In this document: positions 37,001 through 45,987 of the stretch, one piece after another
Layout of the letters: each line of letters opens with the position of its first letter
Numbering within the stretch: position 1 is the stretch's first letter
From: Balneolaceae bacterium
Lineage (GTDB): Bacteria; Bacteroidota; Rhodothermia; Balneolales; Balneolaceae
Direction of reading: 5' to 3'
DNA length: 64,000 bases
NCBI GenBank assembly: GCA_017795005.1
Contig: CP051242.1
Span: forward strand, 1,116,001-1,180,000
Notes under the pieces: model-generated
What the model saw: only the letters and a program-made list of their open reading frames with translations
What the model was told of the DNA's origin: nothing
Database searches by the model: none
Program-made: the position numbers and the translations under genes

Positions 37001-37300
37001 GAGTCTGATCTGGATGAAGTACGATTGATTATGTTTGGAGATCAAAATAAATCCAGACTGGAAATTGATCAGGCGCCATCACTTAATTCAAGAATTAATG
37101 TCGCAATCGGCTCGGGAATGTCTTCTCAGTCGGATCCAACCCAAACATCGATGATGGTGAAAGAGATAGCCGAAACTCAGCTAAAACCGGTTATAGAAAC
37201 ACTGAAAGAGATGTTGAATAACACTTTGCCGGAAATAGATGCAGAACTAAATCGACTCGGCGCTCCATGGACTCCGGGAAGAATTATTGATCTCGACTAA
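34016..37300 (+). CDS. large exported BNR/sortilin-type beta-propeller protein
   Basis: A 1094-residue secreted protein (Sec signal ending HSLDVHAQ). It carries many Asp-box repeats of the BNR/sialidase kind, such as DGGKSWKH, DGGETWEN, DLGESWER, DGGKSFEN and DGGENWRK, spread over residues 60-720. These form one or two large beta-propellers like those of the VPS10/sortilin group. The C-terminal third (from about 750) has a beta-sandwich (YFLIFTVRDANGEVINDIRASAS-like 'FLIFTVRDANGEV') and a helical end. Such proteins are common in Bacteroidota and usually annotated as glycosyl hydrolases, but I see no catalytic signature. It is single-gene and has a strong terminator after it. Confidence 0.85.
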   Translation: MGNRLLVSIILISSFTFHSLDVHAQDKPEDPRYETAWNSLKFRSIGPAFTSGRIADFAVNPKNTSEFYVAVASGGVWKTTNRGISFTPVFDSQGSYSIGFVALDPNNPNIVWVGTGENNNQRSVAYGDGVYKSLDGGKSWKHMGLKNSEHIGMIEIDPRDSDVVYVAAVGPLWSEGGDRGLFKTTDGGETWENILEISEHTGINEVHLDPRNPDVIYATAHQRRRHVFTYISGGPESAVYKSNDGGENFKKIMKGMPSGDIGRIGMDISDADPNIVYAVVEAQGNKGGFYRSTDLGESWERRSDYSSSGNYYQEVVADPVDPDLVYVMNTFAGVSEDGGKSFENVGELNKHIDNHALWIDPDNPNYLLNGNDGGVYESYDRGKTWRFYTNLPVTQFYKVAVDNDYPFYNVYGGTQDNFTFGGPSRSIEPTGLTFNDWKITLLGDGFEPHVDPKNPNIVYSQAQYGVLYRFDKQSGEAQNIIPQPPSGDYSYNWNWDSPFFVSVHDNKRLYYASDRVLRSDDMGQSWEEISGDLTRQIDRNTLEVMGKVWPMDAVAKNASTTPYGNIVALAESPINEDILFAGTDDGLIHISEDGGENWRKLDDFPGVPDMTYVNEIVASAHDVNTVYAAFNNHKRGDFKPYILKSTNLGRSWESISNNLPERGSIYAIEEDHIKPELLFVGTEFSLFATLDGGDYWKELNSGLPTIAVRDINIQQRENDLVLATFGRGFYIMDDYSALREFTSDVQEKEAHLFSVRDPFQYIEYSAIAASDVVFWLGPKGFQGEDYYLGENPKFGAAFTFYVKDGYKTLEQSREADEKERRKEGESVYYPSYDQLVAEGEEEVPFLIFTVRDANGEVINDIRASASKGINRAYWDLTYPDFDQVRTNTANPKTNLNSGIMVLPGTYSVQLSKSINGEISVLSEPVEFEVKSLNNRTLPASNPEEMLVYHKQLTSLSKTANSARNAYNELNDRLSYYKAASRITTNEALESMISEMESDLDEVRLIMFGDQNKSRLEIDQAPSLNSRINVAIGSGMSSQSDPTQTSMMVKEIAETQLKPVIETLKEMLNNTLPEIDAELNRLGAPWTPGRIIDLD

Positions 37301-37308
37301 TTATGATT

Positions 37309-37348
37309 AAAAAACGCTACTCATATAGTTTGAGTAGCGTTTTTTTTA
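37309..37348. terminator. bidirectional terminator between the BNR gene and uup
   Basis: AAAAACGCTACTCA and TGAGTAGCGTTTTT form a 14-base stem with a 7-base loop. A-rich left and T-rich right flanks let it serve both converging genes. Confidence 0.92.
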
Positions 37349-39226
37349 AACCCTCTCAGCCAATTCCAACCACCGAAGTTCTTTTTCTTCGATTAACGCT
37401 TTAGTGTTCGCATAGGATTGAGATAACTCCTGAAGTTTTTCATAATCCTGCTCGGAATTCATCTGATGTTCGATTTCAGTTTTTTTGGATTCCAGTTCTT
37501 CGATCTCTTTTTCTAACTTCTGATATTCTTTCTTTTCGTTAAAACTTAATTTTTTAGTCTCATTTGAAGATGAATTGGTAGGCTTTGGCGATTCTTTTTT
37601 TGGTTGGTTTTTTTTTTCTTCATTAAGAACAGCTTCAACCTCTTCTTTGTATTCCTGATAGGTACCGTTGAAATCTCTGATTACTCCATCTCCTTCAAAC
37701 ACAAAGTAGTGATCAACTAAATTATCCATGAAATAGCGGTCATGCGATACAATGATCAGACAGCCTCCGAAATCAGAAAGAAAATCTTCCAGTTTTTCTA
37801 AGGTAATCAGATCAAGGTCGTTGGTAGGTTCGTCCAGAATTAGAAAATTAGGGTTTTTGATCAGAACCATCATTAATCCAAGTCTACGCTTTTCACCACC
37901 ACTTAATTTTGCAACAGGGGTATACTGCATTTTAGAGTTAAACATGAAATGCTCCAGAAATTGGGACGCTGAAATAGTATCTCCATTGGAAAGCTCTATG
38001 ACCTCAGCTACTTCTTTGATAACATCGATCACACGTTCATTCTCTTTAAAAGAAATTCCCTGTTGTTTATAGTGCCCATAGATAATGGTTTGTCCGGTTA
38101 GGACGTCGCCGGAGTCTGGCTTTTCTTCACCTGTTATAATTTTCAGGAAGGTACTTTTTCCAACTCCGTTCTTCCCGATGATTCCAATTTTCTCTCCTTT
38201 GTTAAAAGAGTATTCAAAGTCTTTCAGGATCGTCAGATCATCATACTTTTTATTCACCTTTTTAAGTTCGAGAACCTGTCCTCCAATTCTGGAAACACTT
38301 ACATCTAACTGAATCTCCTGCTTTACTTTTCCGGACTTAGCTTTCTTTTCGGTTTCGTAAAAGGCATCAATTCGGGATTTAGATTTAGTGGTTCTCGCTT
38401 TAGGTTGCCGGCGCATCCATTGCAATTCTTTCTTCGCCAGCTTACCGGCTTTGGCTACTTCCGTGGCATAAACTTCTTCCCGTTCCGCTTTCTTTAGGAG
38501 GAAGTAGTCATAGTTTCCTTTGTGGTGATAGAGTTGCCCGTCCTCAATTTCCAGAATATGATTACAAACCCGGTCAAGGAAGTAGCGATCGTGAGTTACC
38601 ATAAGTAATGTCAAGGTACTTTTTGTAAGGTAAGCCTCCAGCCATTCTATCATTTCCACATCCAGATGGTTGGTAGGTTCATCCAAAATCAATAGGTCGG
38701 GTTCATCCAGCAAAGCAAAAGCAAGGGCTACTCTTTTTCTCTGACCACCGGAAAGCGATTTAATTGACTGATCCAGATTGTGAATATTCAGATGTCCAAG
38801 AATTTGTTGAAGCCGTTGTTCGTAATCCCAGGCATTAGCAGCATCCATTTTTGCAAGAGCTTGATCAAAGGCTTTTTGCGTCTCTTCAGAATAGTTTTGA
38901 GACTGGGCTTCAACTGCTTTTTCGTATTGTCTCACCACTTTAACCATCTCATTATCACCATGAGTGATGAATTCATTGATCGTTAGCGAGTCATCCAAAT
39001 CCGGTTCCTGTTCCAAAAGACTGACTCGGATACCATTCCGAACCATTACTTCACCGGAGTCGGGTTGTTCTTTTCCAGCGAGAATCTTTAGTAGAGTCGA
39101 CTTTCCGGTTCCATTCTGTGCTATCAGGGCAGTTTTATCTCCTTTAGATATACCAAATGTGAGCCCTTCAAAAAGAAGTTTAAGGCCGTATTTTTTGGTC
39201 AGATTTTCAGTAGAAAGATAAGTCAT
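37346..39226 (-). CDS. uup: ABC-F ATPase of the Uup type
   Basis: A 626-residue cytoplasmic ABC-F protein, a translation or ribosome-associated ATPase without membrane segments. The two ABC domains are complete: Walker A NGTGKST and NGVGKST, signatures LSGGQRKR and LSGGEKRR, Walker B DLLILDEPTNHLD and NFLILDEPTNDLD. The linker is Lys/Arg-rich. The last 70 residues form a charged coiled coil (EKKEYQKLEKEIEELESKK), the mark of Uup, which in E. coli affects transposon excision and ribosome function. The ATG at 39226 gives the usual MTYLSTENLTKKYG start; the frame is open 29 codons further. It is 31 bases from the upstream lipoprotein gene, probably co-transcribed. Confidence 0.92.
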   Translation of the reverse strand: MTYLSTENLTKKYGLKLLFEGLTFGISKGDKTALIAQNGTGKSTLLKILAGKEQPDSGEVMVRNGIRVSLLEQEPDLDDSLTINEFITHGDNEMVKVVRQYEKAVEAQSQNYSEETQKAFDQALAKMDAANAWDYEQRLQQILGHLNIHNLDQSIKSLSGGQRKRVALAFALLDEPDLLILDEPTNHLDVEMIEWLEAYLTKSTLTLLMVTHDRYFLDRVCNHILEIEDGQLYHHKGNYDYFLLKKAEREEVYATEVAKAGKLAKKELQWMRRQPKARTTKSKSRIDAFYETEKKAKSGKVKQEIQLDVSVSRIGGQVLELKKVNKKYDDLTILKDFEYSFNKGEKIGIIGKNGVGKSTFLKIITGEEKPDSGDVLTGQTIIYGHYKQQGISFKENERVIDVIKEVAEVIELSNGDTISASQFLEHFMFNSKMQYTPVAKLSGGEKRRLGLMMVLIKNPNFLILDEPTNDLDLITLEKLEDFLSDFGGCLIIVSHDRYFMDNLVDHYFVFEGDGVIRDFNGTYQEYKEEVEAVLNEEKKNQPKKESPKPTNSSSNETKKLSFNEKKEYQKLEKEIEELESKKTEIEHQMNSEQDYEKLQELSQSYANTKALIEEKELRWLELAERV

Positions 39227-39257
39227 GTAAGAATATGGTCGATATAAATGAAGGAAC

Positions 39258-41894
39258 CTATTCTTCCATTTTATTAATTGTCCAGCAACGCAGACCTTCT
39301 CTCGTTTGGGCAATCAACTCCTTTTGACCGTCTCCATTCAAGTCTGCAATAATCGGATATTTCATCCCGGATGTAGGAATATTAAAAATCCGGCGATCTG
39401 TTAAAATCTCCCATGCAAACAAGCGTCCGAAATCAGCTAATGCAACTAATTCCAGGTCTCCATCTCCATTCAGGTCAATAATTTTTGGAGCCATTGTTGT
39501 AGAAGAAGGCTGACCAAGGCTATGAGTGATTTCCAATTCTCCATCGGGATTGAACATGAAAATGGAGCCGTTTGCACTTTGGGTCAGGTAGAGATCGGAC
39601 CAATAAAAGCGTACACTATCTCTCAAAAGCACATTGGGTTCTACAGAAAAACTGGTAAGCTGGTTATTAGTTGCATAAACCGATTTAATTGAAATAGAAT
39701 CCATCTGGATACTGATAGCTATAGAATCCTTAAAACTTGGTCTTTTACCAACTGAATAAATATATCCATCCGTTGCGGATCCAAGAATTTGGTTATTGAA
39801 AATAGTAGGCGAACTGGTGAAACTTGAGTTTGTAAAGGTAGGGTAACCGGGACGAATACCACCACTTCTTAACCAGCTGTGCAAAATATTTTGAGAATAA
39901 GCCCAGATCGACCAGGTGTCATCCACTTGTGTGAAAACAGGTTTAGTGGTTACAATGGTATTAGTTATTTGAGGCCAACCACGAACATTTTGCCCACGAC
40001 CATCAATAACGTGAATTCTCCTATTCTCAGTAGCTACGATAATTTCAGGAATTCCATTTCTTAGTACATCGGTAACTACAATAGGAGCGCTTATACGTTC
40101 ACCTATTTCAATTGGGAATTGAGGTAATGGATTACCACCTTCATTCCATGCATATATTTTAGTACCTGCCGCTAGTAGAATTATAGGTTGACCATTTCCA
40201 TACCAGTCATACAAAACAGGGCTGCCAACAGGGATATCACCTCCGGTAGTAGCGTTCATCACTACAGTCCCATCAAATGCTAAGGCGCGAATATTTCCAG
40301 CTCTTGTTGAAAAAATAATTTCTTCCGTTGGATTTCCAACAATATTCGCTAAAACAGGAGCACCTGATAGCTCTTCATTATTGATAGGAAGTACCCATAG
40401 TTCATCATAAGGTTGAGTTGAACCTTCTTCAGTGATCGATTTGAAATTGAAGCTTACCGAATTAGAATTTTCAATTCGGGTAAAACTCATCATGGTTAAA
40501 TCGTATTGCCCTAATAATCCCGATAACGTATTGTTTGGCATCAAATAAGGGTCGATAAACTTCAGGAAATCATTAGTTTTAGACCATACAAAACCACTTG
40601 TTTCGGGAGGTAAATTTCTTCTTGTTGTTGAATATGTATCATTGTAGTAAACAACCCGTCTTCTATTTCGATCCGATTCAACACTCTCTGAAAGTCCTCT
40701 ACGCTTGGAGATTACGGCAACATCTCTGGAAAAAGAAAGATAGAAATCTGTGAAGGGCACCATTTCAGAGCCGATAAGTTTTGCAAGTATTTCACTTTGA
40801 ATGTAATAAGAGTTACCTGCTTCGGAAGCAAAGCCTTTCTCTACAAAGTCATCCACTATATTGCGAAATGCTGTTACACTTTGAAGTTTCCTTAGAAATA
40901 GAAATTCTCCTGCTGCAAGTAATCCTGATTCAGGGAAAGTAACTACGGCAAATTCAGAATCCGTGGCCAAAGCTAAATCACGATAGATATCTGAATCTGA
41001 AATCAGAAGAGAGTCTATTCTTGAAAGTGATTCAGCCGGAGCTTGAGGAATACGAGCGGGTTGCAATCGGAAAATTCCAAATGCAGCAGAATTACTAGCA
41101 ATATAACGATCTAGTGAAATGGCTTTGTTTTCTGAAGTAAGAGACTGAATAAGCTCTGATCTAGTGGTGTCTTTCAAATTTAATGTACCACTGAAGTCGA
41201 AAGCAGGGTTTCCGTTATCAGAAGGACTGAAAGTAAGCGATGCAGGTTGAACACCGGTAAATGCCCCCATAATTGAAGGGCGATAAGTAACCTGAGAAAA
41301 TTGCTGAACCCAATGATCAATATGTTCGCTGTTTATGATTAATTGACCAGGACCGGGTTCGGAGTCAATTTCCATGCTTCTTTCATATCCTAAATAAGCT
41401 TTAAGTGAGGTTTCAACAGCCCGGCTGGATGGAGATGCGATTAGCCAATTATTGACCTGGGCAATAAATAGCTGGTATTCCCGGATATTTACTTTGTGAA
41501 TATTAATTCCTGAAAAGGAATAATTGTTTTGTTCAAATGCCTTATAAAAGGCGGATACCCAATTTTCAATATTAGCACTGCTTTCACTTATCCAAAGAAA
41601 CTGGGATACGGTTGAAGCTGATGGGTATAGTACCAAAGCTTTTAAATCAAGCTGTTCTGTAATCATGGAATCAATTTCCAACACTTGTTGCAGAGCTGTT
41701 GGGCTGAGGTCATCAAGTATGGGAGCATATTCAGTTTCACCAATATCTGACAAATCTATTCCTGTCTTTGGAATAATCAGAAAGGTAGATTCCTCAGGAA
41801 TTAACTTAATCCAGCTTTTATCTGAGACAGAATTGCACGACAAAAAAATGACTATGCAAAAAAAGGTAATGATTGAGCAATGAGTTCGTTGCAT
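39258..41894 (-). CDS. large lipoprotein with C-terminal FG-GAP/PQQ-like propeller
   Basis: An 878-residue lipoprotein (signal FFCIVIFLSC, Cys 20). The first 480 residues match no family I recognise; they alternate strands and helices, with many Ser and Phe. From about residue 500 the pattern of repeated 'APVLANIVGNPTEEIIFSTRAGNI', 'PIVVTDVLRNGIPEIIVATENRR' and 'IDLNGDGDLELVALADFGRLFAW' units looks like FG-GAP/VCBS beta-propeller blades with Asp-rich loops (DLNGDGD, DLNGDGQ) that could bind calcium. It is probably on the outer surface or in the periplasm. It lies just upstream of uup and is divergent from the BatA gene. Confidence 0.8.
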   Translation of the reverse strand: MQRTHCSIITFFCIVIFLSCNSVSDKSWIKLIPEESTFLIIPKTGIDLSDIGETEYAPILDDLSPTALQQVLEIDSMITEQLDLKALVLYPSASTVSQFLWISESSANIENWVSAFYKAFEQNNYSFSGINIHKVNIREYQLFIAQVNNWLIASPSSRAVETSLKAYLGYERSMEIDSEPGPGQLIINSEHIDHWVQQFSQVTYRPSIMGAFTGVQPASLTFSPSDNGNPAFDFSGTLNLKDTTRSELIQSLTSENKAISLDRYIASNSAAFGIFRLQPARIPQAPAESLSRIDSLLISDSDIYRDLALATDSEFAVVTFPESGLLAAGEFLFLRKLQSVTAFRNIVDDFVEKGFASEAGNSYYIQSEILAKLIGSEMVPFTDFYLSFSRDVAVISKRRGLSESVESDRNRRRVVYYNDTYSTTRRNLPPETSGFVWSKTNDFLKFIDPYLMPNNTLSGLLGQYDLTMMSFTRIENSNSVSFNFKSITEEGSTQPYDELWVLPINNEELSGAPVLANIVGNPTEEIIFSTRAGNIRALAFDGTVVMNATTGGDIPVGSPVLYDWYGNGQPIILLAAGTKIYAWNEGGNPLPQFPIEIGERISAPIVVTDVLRNGIPEIIVATENRRIHVIDGRGQNVRGWPQITNTIVTTKPVFTQVDDTWSIWAYSQNILHSWLRSGGIRPGYPTFTNSSFTSSPTIFNNQILGSATDGYIYSVGKRPSFKDSIAISIQMDSISIKSVYATNNQLTSFSVEPNVLLRDSVRFYWSDLYLTQSANGSIFMFNPDGELEITHSLGQPSSTTMAPKIIDLNGDGDLELVALADFGRLFAWEILTDRRIFNIPTSGMKYPIIADLNGDGQKELIAQTREGLRCWTINKMEE

Positions 41895-42004
41895 GAATGG
41901 AATTAAACCGTCCTTTTTTGAATATTACAATACATCGTTAATGCAGGAAAATTCAAAAAGTTCCTTCGTTAGTATTTCAACAAAATAACATTTTTCAGAG
42001 CTAA

Positions 42005-44101
42005 ATGAGTTTTTTAAGTCCGCTTTTTTTAATTGCTGTTTCTGCCATCGGGCTTCCACTCATCATTCACCTTCTTAATCTGAAGCGCCCTCAACGTATT
42101 CAGTTCTCTACACTTGCTTTTTTTAAAGAACTCCAGAAAACTACCATTCGCAAAATTAGAATAAAAAAGTACCTATTACTGCTCTTAAGGTTACTTGCAA
42201 TTGCATGTTTGGCTATAGTACTTGCTCGTCCTTTTTTACCTCCGGGATTAAATACTTCTGCCAACAGTCAGGCTCCTTCATTAAATGCAATTCTTATCGA
42301 TAATAGTATAAGTATGAGTAGAATTGGTGAAAAAGGGCCTTTATTAGAGCAGGCAAAAGAAATAGTGCAATCAATACAAGAGTCTTCAAAAGATGAAGAC
42401 AGGTTTATTCTTCAGGTTACTAACGGCGAAGCGCAGTACACAACTATTATCGGCCATAATCAACTAGTTAGAAGAATTGATGACATAGATATTTCCTCAT
42501 CCGGCAATTACACTAATCAAAGAATTGAAAACTTATATCAAATTTTAGAGGAAGCTCCGTACGAAAATAAACGTCTTTTTATTATCGGAGATGGTCAGCT
42601 AACTCAGTTTAAGGATCAGGGATTACCTCAATCACCCGGGCAATTAATTTCTTCCACCTATATCGATTTGGGTAATGTGGATGTTCAGAATACAGCGATT
42701 ACCAATCTTGAATCCTCAACCAATATGATAGGAGCACGATTACCTGTGAATCTATCTGTTACTGTACAGAATAAGAGTGATGTTCCGATTGCCAATCAAT
42801 TTGTATCACTGGAATTTATGGGAGAACTGGTGGGACAGTATTCACTATCTACGGAAGCTAATTCAAGTCAGATTTTCAGATTTGAGGTAATTCCGCAGGA
42901 AGTTGGTTCTTCGAATGGGAGAGTAATAATTGAAGGAGATGAATTTACATTAGATAACGAATATTTCTTCACTATTGAAGTGCCAGAGACTAGAAAAATA
43001 TTGTGGATAAATGAAGAAAATGACCTTAGTGCATCTCTAAAATCCTATACAGAAGTAGTGTTGGAAGCATCAGGGAATAATGATTCACAACTATCTTATC
43101 TGAAATCTGAATCTGAATTTCTAGGAACAGATGAAATATTTGAATACGATATTATCATTTTGGATGGAATAAAGTCTGTACCCGAATATGCAATTAATAA
43201 TTTACAGGATTTTGTTCAGTCAGGAAGGGGAGTAATTTTTTACCCTTCCCAGGAAGGAGATATCAGAAACTATAATAACTTCTTGCAGCAATTTAATATT
43301 GGTGACTTTGAAGGAATTGTCGGTGAATATGCGTCTTTCAGACCGGTGGCAAGAGGAAATGGTTTTCTAGAAGACCATCCAATATTTACAGGGTTATTTG
43401 AACGATCAGATAATGAAGCGCTAAGAATAGCCGACCCGGATGTATATTACTATTATAAATTGAAGCCTTCTTCATCTCCCGGCGGATTTAATATTATCTC
43501 GTTAAATACAGGAGATCCATTGATTAGAGAAAAAAGATTTGGAGATGGAAAGCTGATTATTTCTGCTATTGGCAATACTCCGGGATGGTCTAATTTTTCC
43601 GTTAAGCCATTATATGCTCCATTTTATTACAGATCATTATTATATGTGGCTTCATCAGAAGAAGGAGGCTTTTCTAACCACCAACTTGGTAAACCTTTCC
43701 GTTGGACCGGAAACCTTGATGCAGAGCAATCCTCTATTATCGTAAATTCTGAAACCATCATACCTGAGAGCAGAATTACTGCAAACGGTTCAGAATTAAC
43801 CTACTCGGCAGAAAACTGGAATCCAGGCTGGGTTACACTTACTGATGATAATAAAACTTATTCGGTTGCAGTTAACCTTGAGCGGAATGAGTCCGATTTT
43901 GGTAATGAAAATATTGGAAGATTATTTAATGATATTGCCTATGTAAATACTACAGGTATTGGTGAGCAATCTATTGAAAATGAAATAAAAGCATCAGGTT
44001 TCGGTCGTGAAATTTGGTCTTGGTTTATGTTGGCAGGTTTGTTTTTTTTAATTGCAGAATCTTTAATCTCTGTATTTTATAAAGCAGAAACTATTAGTTG
44101 A
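42005..44101 (+). CDS. BatA-domain membrane protein (aerotolerance-operon type)
   Basis: A 698-residue inner-membrane protein. The N-terminus FLSPLFLIAVSAIGLPLIIHLLNLKRPQ with RIQFSTLAFFKELQK is the typical BatA (PF07584) start, and a second membrane helix lies at 57-77. The next segment, 'LNAILIDNSISMSR', is the metal-binding start of a von Willebrand A fold. Residues 240-580 include a beta-sandwich region and a DUF4159/glutamine-amidotransferase-like core. A last helix near 675-692 anchors the C-terminus. The family is found in Bacteroidota and Spirochaetes beside MoxR/BatB genes, which are absent here. The stop TGA overlaps the next start (TGATG). Confidence 0.85.
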   Translation: MSFLSPLFLIAVSAIGLPLIIHLLNLKRPQRIQFSTLAFFKELQKTTIRKIRIKKYLLLLLRLLAIACLAIVLARPFLPPGLNTSANSQAPSLNAILIDNSISMSRIGEKGPLLEQAKEIVQSIQESSKDEDRFILQVTNGEAQYTTIIGHNQLVRRIDDIDISSSGNYTNQRIENLYQILEEAPYENKRLFIIGDGQLTQFKDQGLPQSPGQLISSTYIDLGNVDVQNTAITNLESSTNMIGARLPVNLSVTVQNKSDVPIANQFVSLEFMGELVGQYSLSTEANSSQIFRFEVIPQEVGSSNGRVIIEGDEFTLDNEYFFTIEVPETRKILWINEENDLSASLKSYTEVVLEASGNNDSQLSYLKSESEFLGTDEIFEYDIIILDGIKSVPEYAINNLQDFVQSGRGVIFYPSQEGDIRNYNNFLQQFNIGDFEGIVGEYASFRPVARGNGFLEDHPIFTGLFERSDNEALRIADPDVYYYYKLKPSSSPGGFNIISLNTGDPLIREKRFGDGKLIISAIGNTPGWSNFSVKPLYAPFYYRSLLYVASSEEGGFSNHQLGKPFRWTGNLDAEQSSIIVNSETIIPESRITANGSELTYSAENWNPGWVTLTDDNKTYSVAVNLERNESDFGNENIGRLFNDIAYVNTTGIGEQSIENEIKASGFGREIWSWFMLAGLFFLIAESLISVFYKAETIS

Positions 44102-44685
44102 TGAAAGAGATACTACTCATATTCTTTTATGGCACTGTGATTTTATTCACAGTTGCTTCTACTTTTCTTGCCGGATATTCCCTACAGAATAAATTCCGTC
44201 TAAGAAATGTACGTCTGAATTGGCGCGCAGGGAAGATGAAAGGATATCCCTTATTCGCAACCGTATTTCTTGGTCTGATTGGTGTTTTATCTTCCATTGT
44301 TTATCTAATTGGTGATGCATCAAACTACTCAATATTTGCAGCTTACTTTTGGATAGGATGTATGTGGTTCATTTCCAGCTACCTTGCATCAAAGCACTAT
44401 ATCACAGATCACGGGATAGTCAAAAATTTAAATGAACCTTCGCAAACTATCCCATGGTTTCAGGTGATGGATTTTGTAGAAAGAGAAGGATTGCAAGGAT
44501 CAGAATTCACTTTTACCTATTCGGAAATGGATAAATCCCTTACAAAGGGCTATAAACAACTAAGGCTTTTTGTTCCGGTTACAAAACGCAAAGCTTTTAA
44601 AAAAGTGGTATCTTTGAAGTTGAAATCAAGGTTCGAGGAAGAGTCACTTCCTGAAATTGATCTCAGAAGAATTCAAGAAGATTAA
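44101..44685 (+). CDS. inner-membrane protein of unknown function
   Basis: A 194-residue membrane protein that I do not recognise. Three hydrophobic segments are visible (residues about 4-24, 52-72 and 79-95: LLIFFYGTVILFTVASTFLAG, LFATVFLGLIGVLSSIVYLI, IFAAYFWIGCMWFISSYLA). These are followed by a charged soluble tail with a PH-like strand pattern (ITDHGIVKNLNEPSQTIPW). That kind of tail is seen in small membrane PH-domain proteins. Its ATG overlaps the BatA-gene stop, so the two are coupled and may work together at the membrane. HflX starts 10 bases after its stop. Confidence 0.75.
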   Translation: MKEILLIFFYGTVILFTVASTFLAGYSLQNKFRLRNVRLNWRAGKMKGYPLFATVFLGLIGVLSSIVYLIGDASNYSIFAAYFWIGCMWFISSYLASKHYITDHGIVKNLNEPSQTIPWFQVMDFVEREGLQGSEFTFTYSEMDKSLTKGYKQLRLFVPVTKRKAFKKVVSLKLKSRFEEESLPEIDLRRIQED

Positions 44686-44695
44686 AGGATACTGA

Positions 44696-45985
44696 TTGTT
44701 AGACGACGTTAAAAATTCAGATATAGAGAAAGAAAGAGTAATGCTGGTCGGATTGTATGGTCCCGATATCTCCCGCCGACAAGCCGAAGAATATTTAGAA
44801 GAACTTGAAATGCTTACCGACACTGCGGGTGGCGTAACGGTTGAAAAAGTATTACAGAACAGAACCAGACCAGACGTTTCAACTTACGTTGGTAAGGGTA
44901 AGTTGCAGGAATTGAAAGGGCAGATGAAGGGACTTAACATAGGTACTGTTATTTTTGATGATGACCTTTCTCCCACACAAATTCGGAATGTTGAAGCAGG
45001 TACCGACGCCAAAGTTTTGGATAGAAGTGCTTTGATTTTGGATATTTTCGCATCCAGAGCGAAAACATCGGCTGCAAAAACACAGGTAGAACTAGCTCAG
45101 CTTCAATATTTGCTTCCTCGGTTAACCAGATACTGGACTCACCTTTCTCGACAAAGTGGTGGAATTGGTACTAAAGGTCCGGGTGAAACCCAGATTGAAA
45201 CTGACAGAAGGATTATCGGTCAGCGCATTGGAGTTTTAAAGAGTAAGCTCGAAAAACTGGATCGCCAGCGAACAACTCAGCGGAAAAGTCGGGAAAGTAT
45301 GAATCGTATTTCGTTGGTTGGATATACTAATGCTGGTAAATCAACTTTGATGAATGCATTTACGGAAACCAATGTACTGGCTGAAAACAGGTTGTTTGCT
45401 ACCCTGGATTCCACCGTACGAAGACATCAGTTAGAAAATCACGAGATATTACTTTCTGATACGGTAGGGTTTATCAGAAAACTACCCCACAATTTGATAG
45501 AAAGTTTTAAGTCTACACTGGATGAAGTTCGCGAAGCTGATATCCTGTTACATGTGGTAGATGGATCTTCCAATATGGCACATGAATACATTGAAGTAGT
45601 TGAAACAACACTGGAAGAAATTGGGGCGACAAATAAACGCACTTTGCTAGTACTCAATAAAGTGGATAAAATGGACGCTGAGCAAATTGCTTACATGCGT
45701 GATGAATATCCGGAAGCTTGTTTTATCTCTGCAGAACGGGGGATAGGATTATCTGAATTGGAAGATAGATTGGAAGAGTTAATTGAGGATAATTACATAA
45801 CTGAAACGCTTCAAATTCCGGTAGCAAAATATAAAGCGGTAGCCTTCATTCATGAAAATGCAAATGTGGAGCATGAAGAATATGTCGGAAGTGATGTTAA
45901 ACTTACGTTTAGCATTTCTAAAAAAGATTTTAAGCAATTATCCCATTTGTTGGATACTATACGCTCAGAGAAAGAAGTTATCTAG
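44696..45985 (+). CDS. hflX: ribosome-splitting GTPase HflX
   Basis: HflX is a GTPase that splits stalled 70S ribosomes, especially under heat stress. The 429 residues have an N-terminal HflX domain (ending ETQIETDRRIIGQRIGVLK, with the GGIGTKGPGETQ signature) and then the G domain: G1 GYTNAGKST, G2/G3 LFATLDST and DTVGFIRKLPH, G4 NKVDKMD, and G5-like ISAERGIG. TTG at 44696 is the start; AAAGGA lies 6 bases upstream and it gives the usual MLDDV-type opening. It is in the compact cluster BatA, membrane protein, hflX, CBS protein, TPR protein. Confidence 0.95.
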   Translation: MLDDVKNSDIEKERVMLVGLYGPDISRRQAEEYLEELEMLTDTAGGVTVEKVLQNRTRPDVSTYVGKGKLQELKGQMKGLNIGTVIFDDDLSPTQIRNVEAGTDAKVLDRSALILDIFASRAKTSAAKTQVELAQLQYLLPRLTRYWTHLSRQSGGIGTKGPGETQIETDRRIIGQRIGVLKSKLEKLDRQRTTQRKSRESMNRISLVGYTNAGKSTLMNAFTETNVLAENRLFATLDSTVRRHQLENHEILLSDTVGFIRKLPHNLIESFKSTLDEVREADILLHVVDGSSNMAHEYIEVVETTLEEIGATNKRTLLVLNKVDKMDAEQIAYMRDEYPEACFISAERGIGLSELEDRLEELIEDNYITETLQIPVAKYKAVAFIHENANVEHEEYVGSDVKLTFSISKKDFKQLSHLLDTIRSEKEVI

Positions 45986-45987
45986 TT

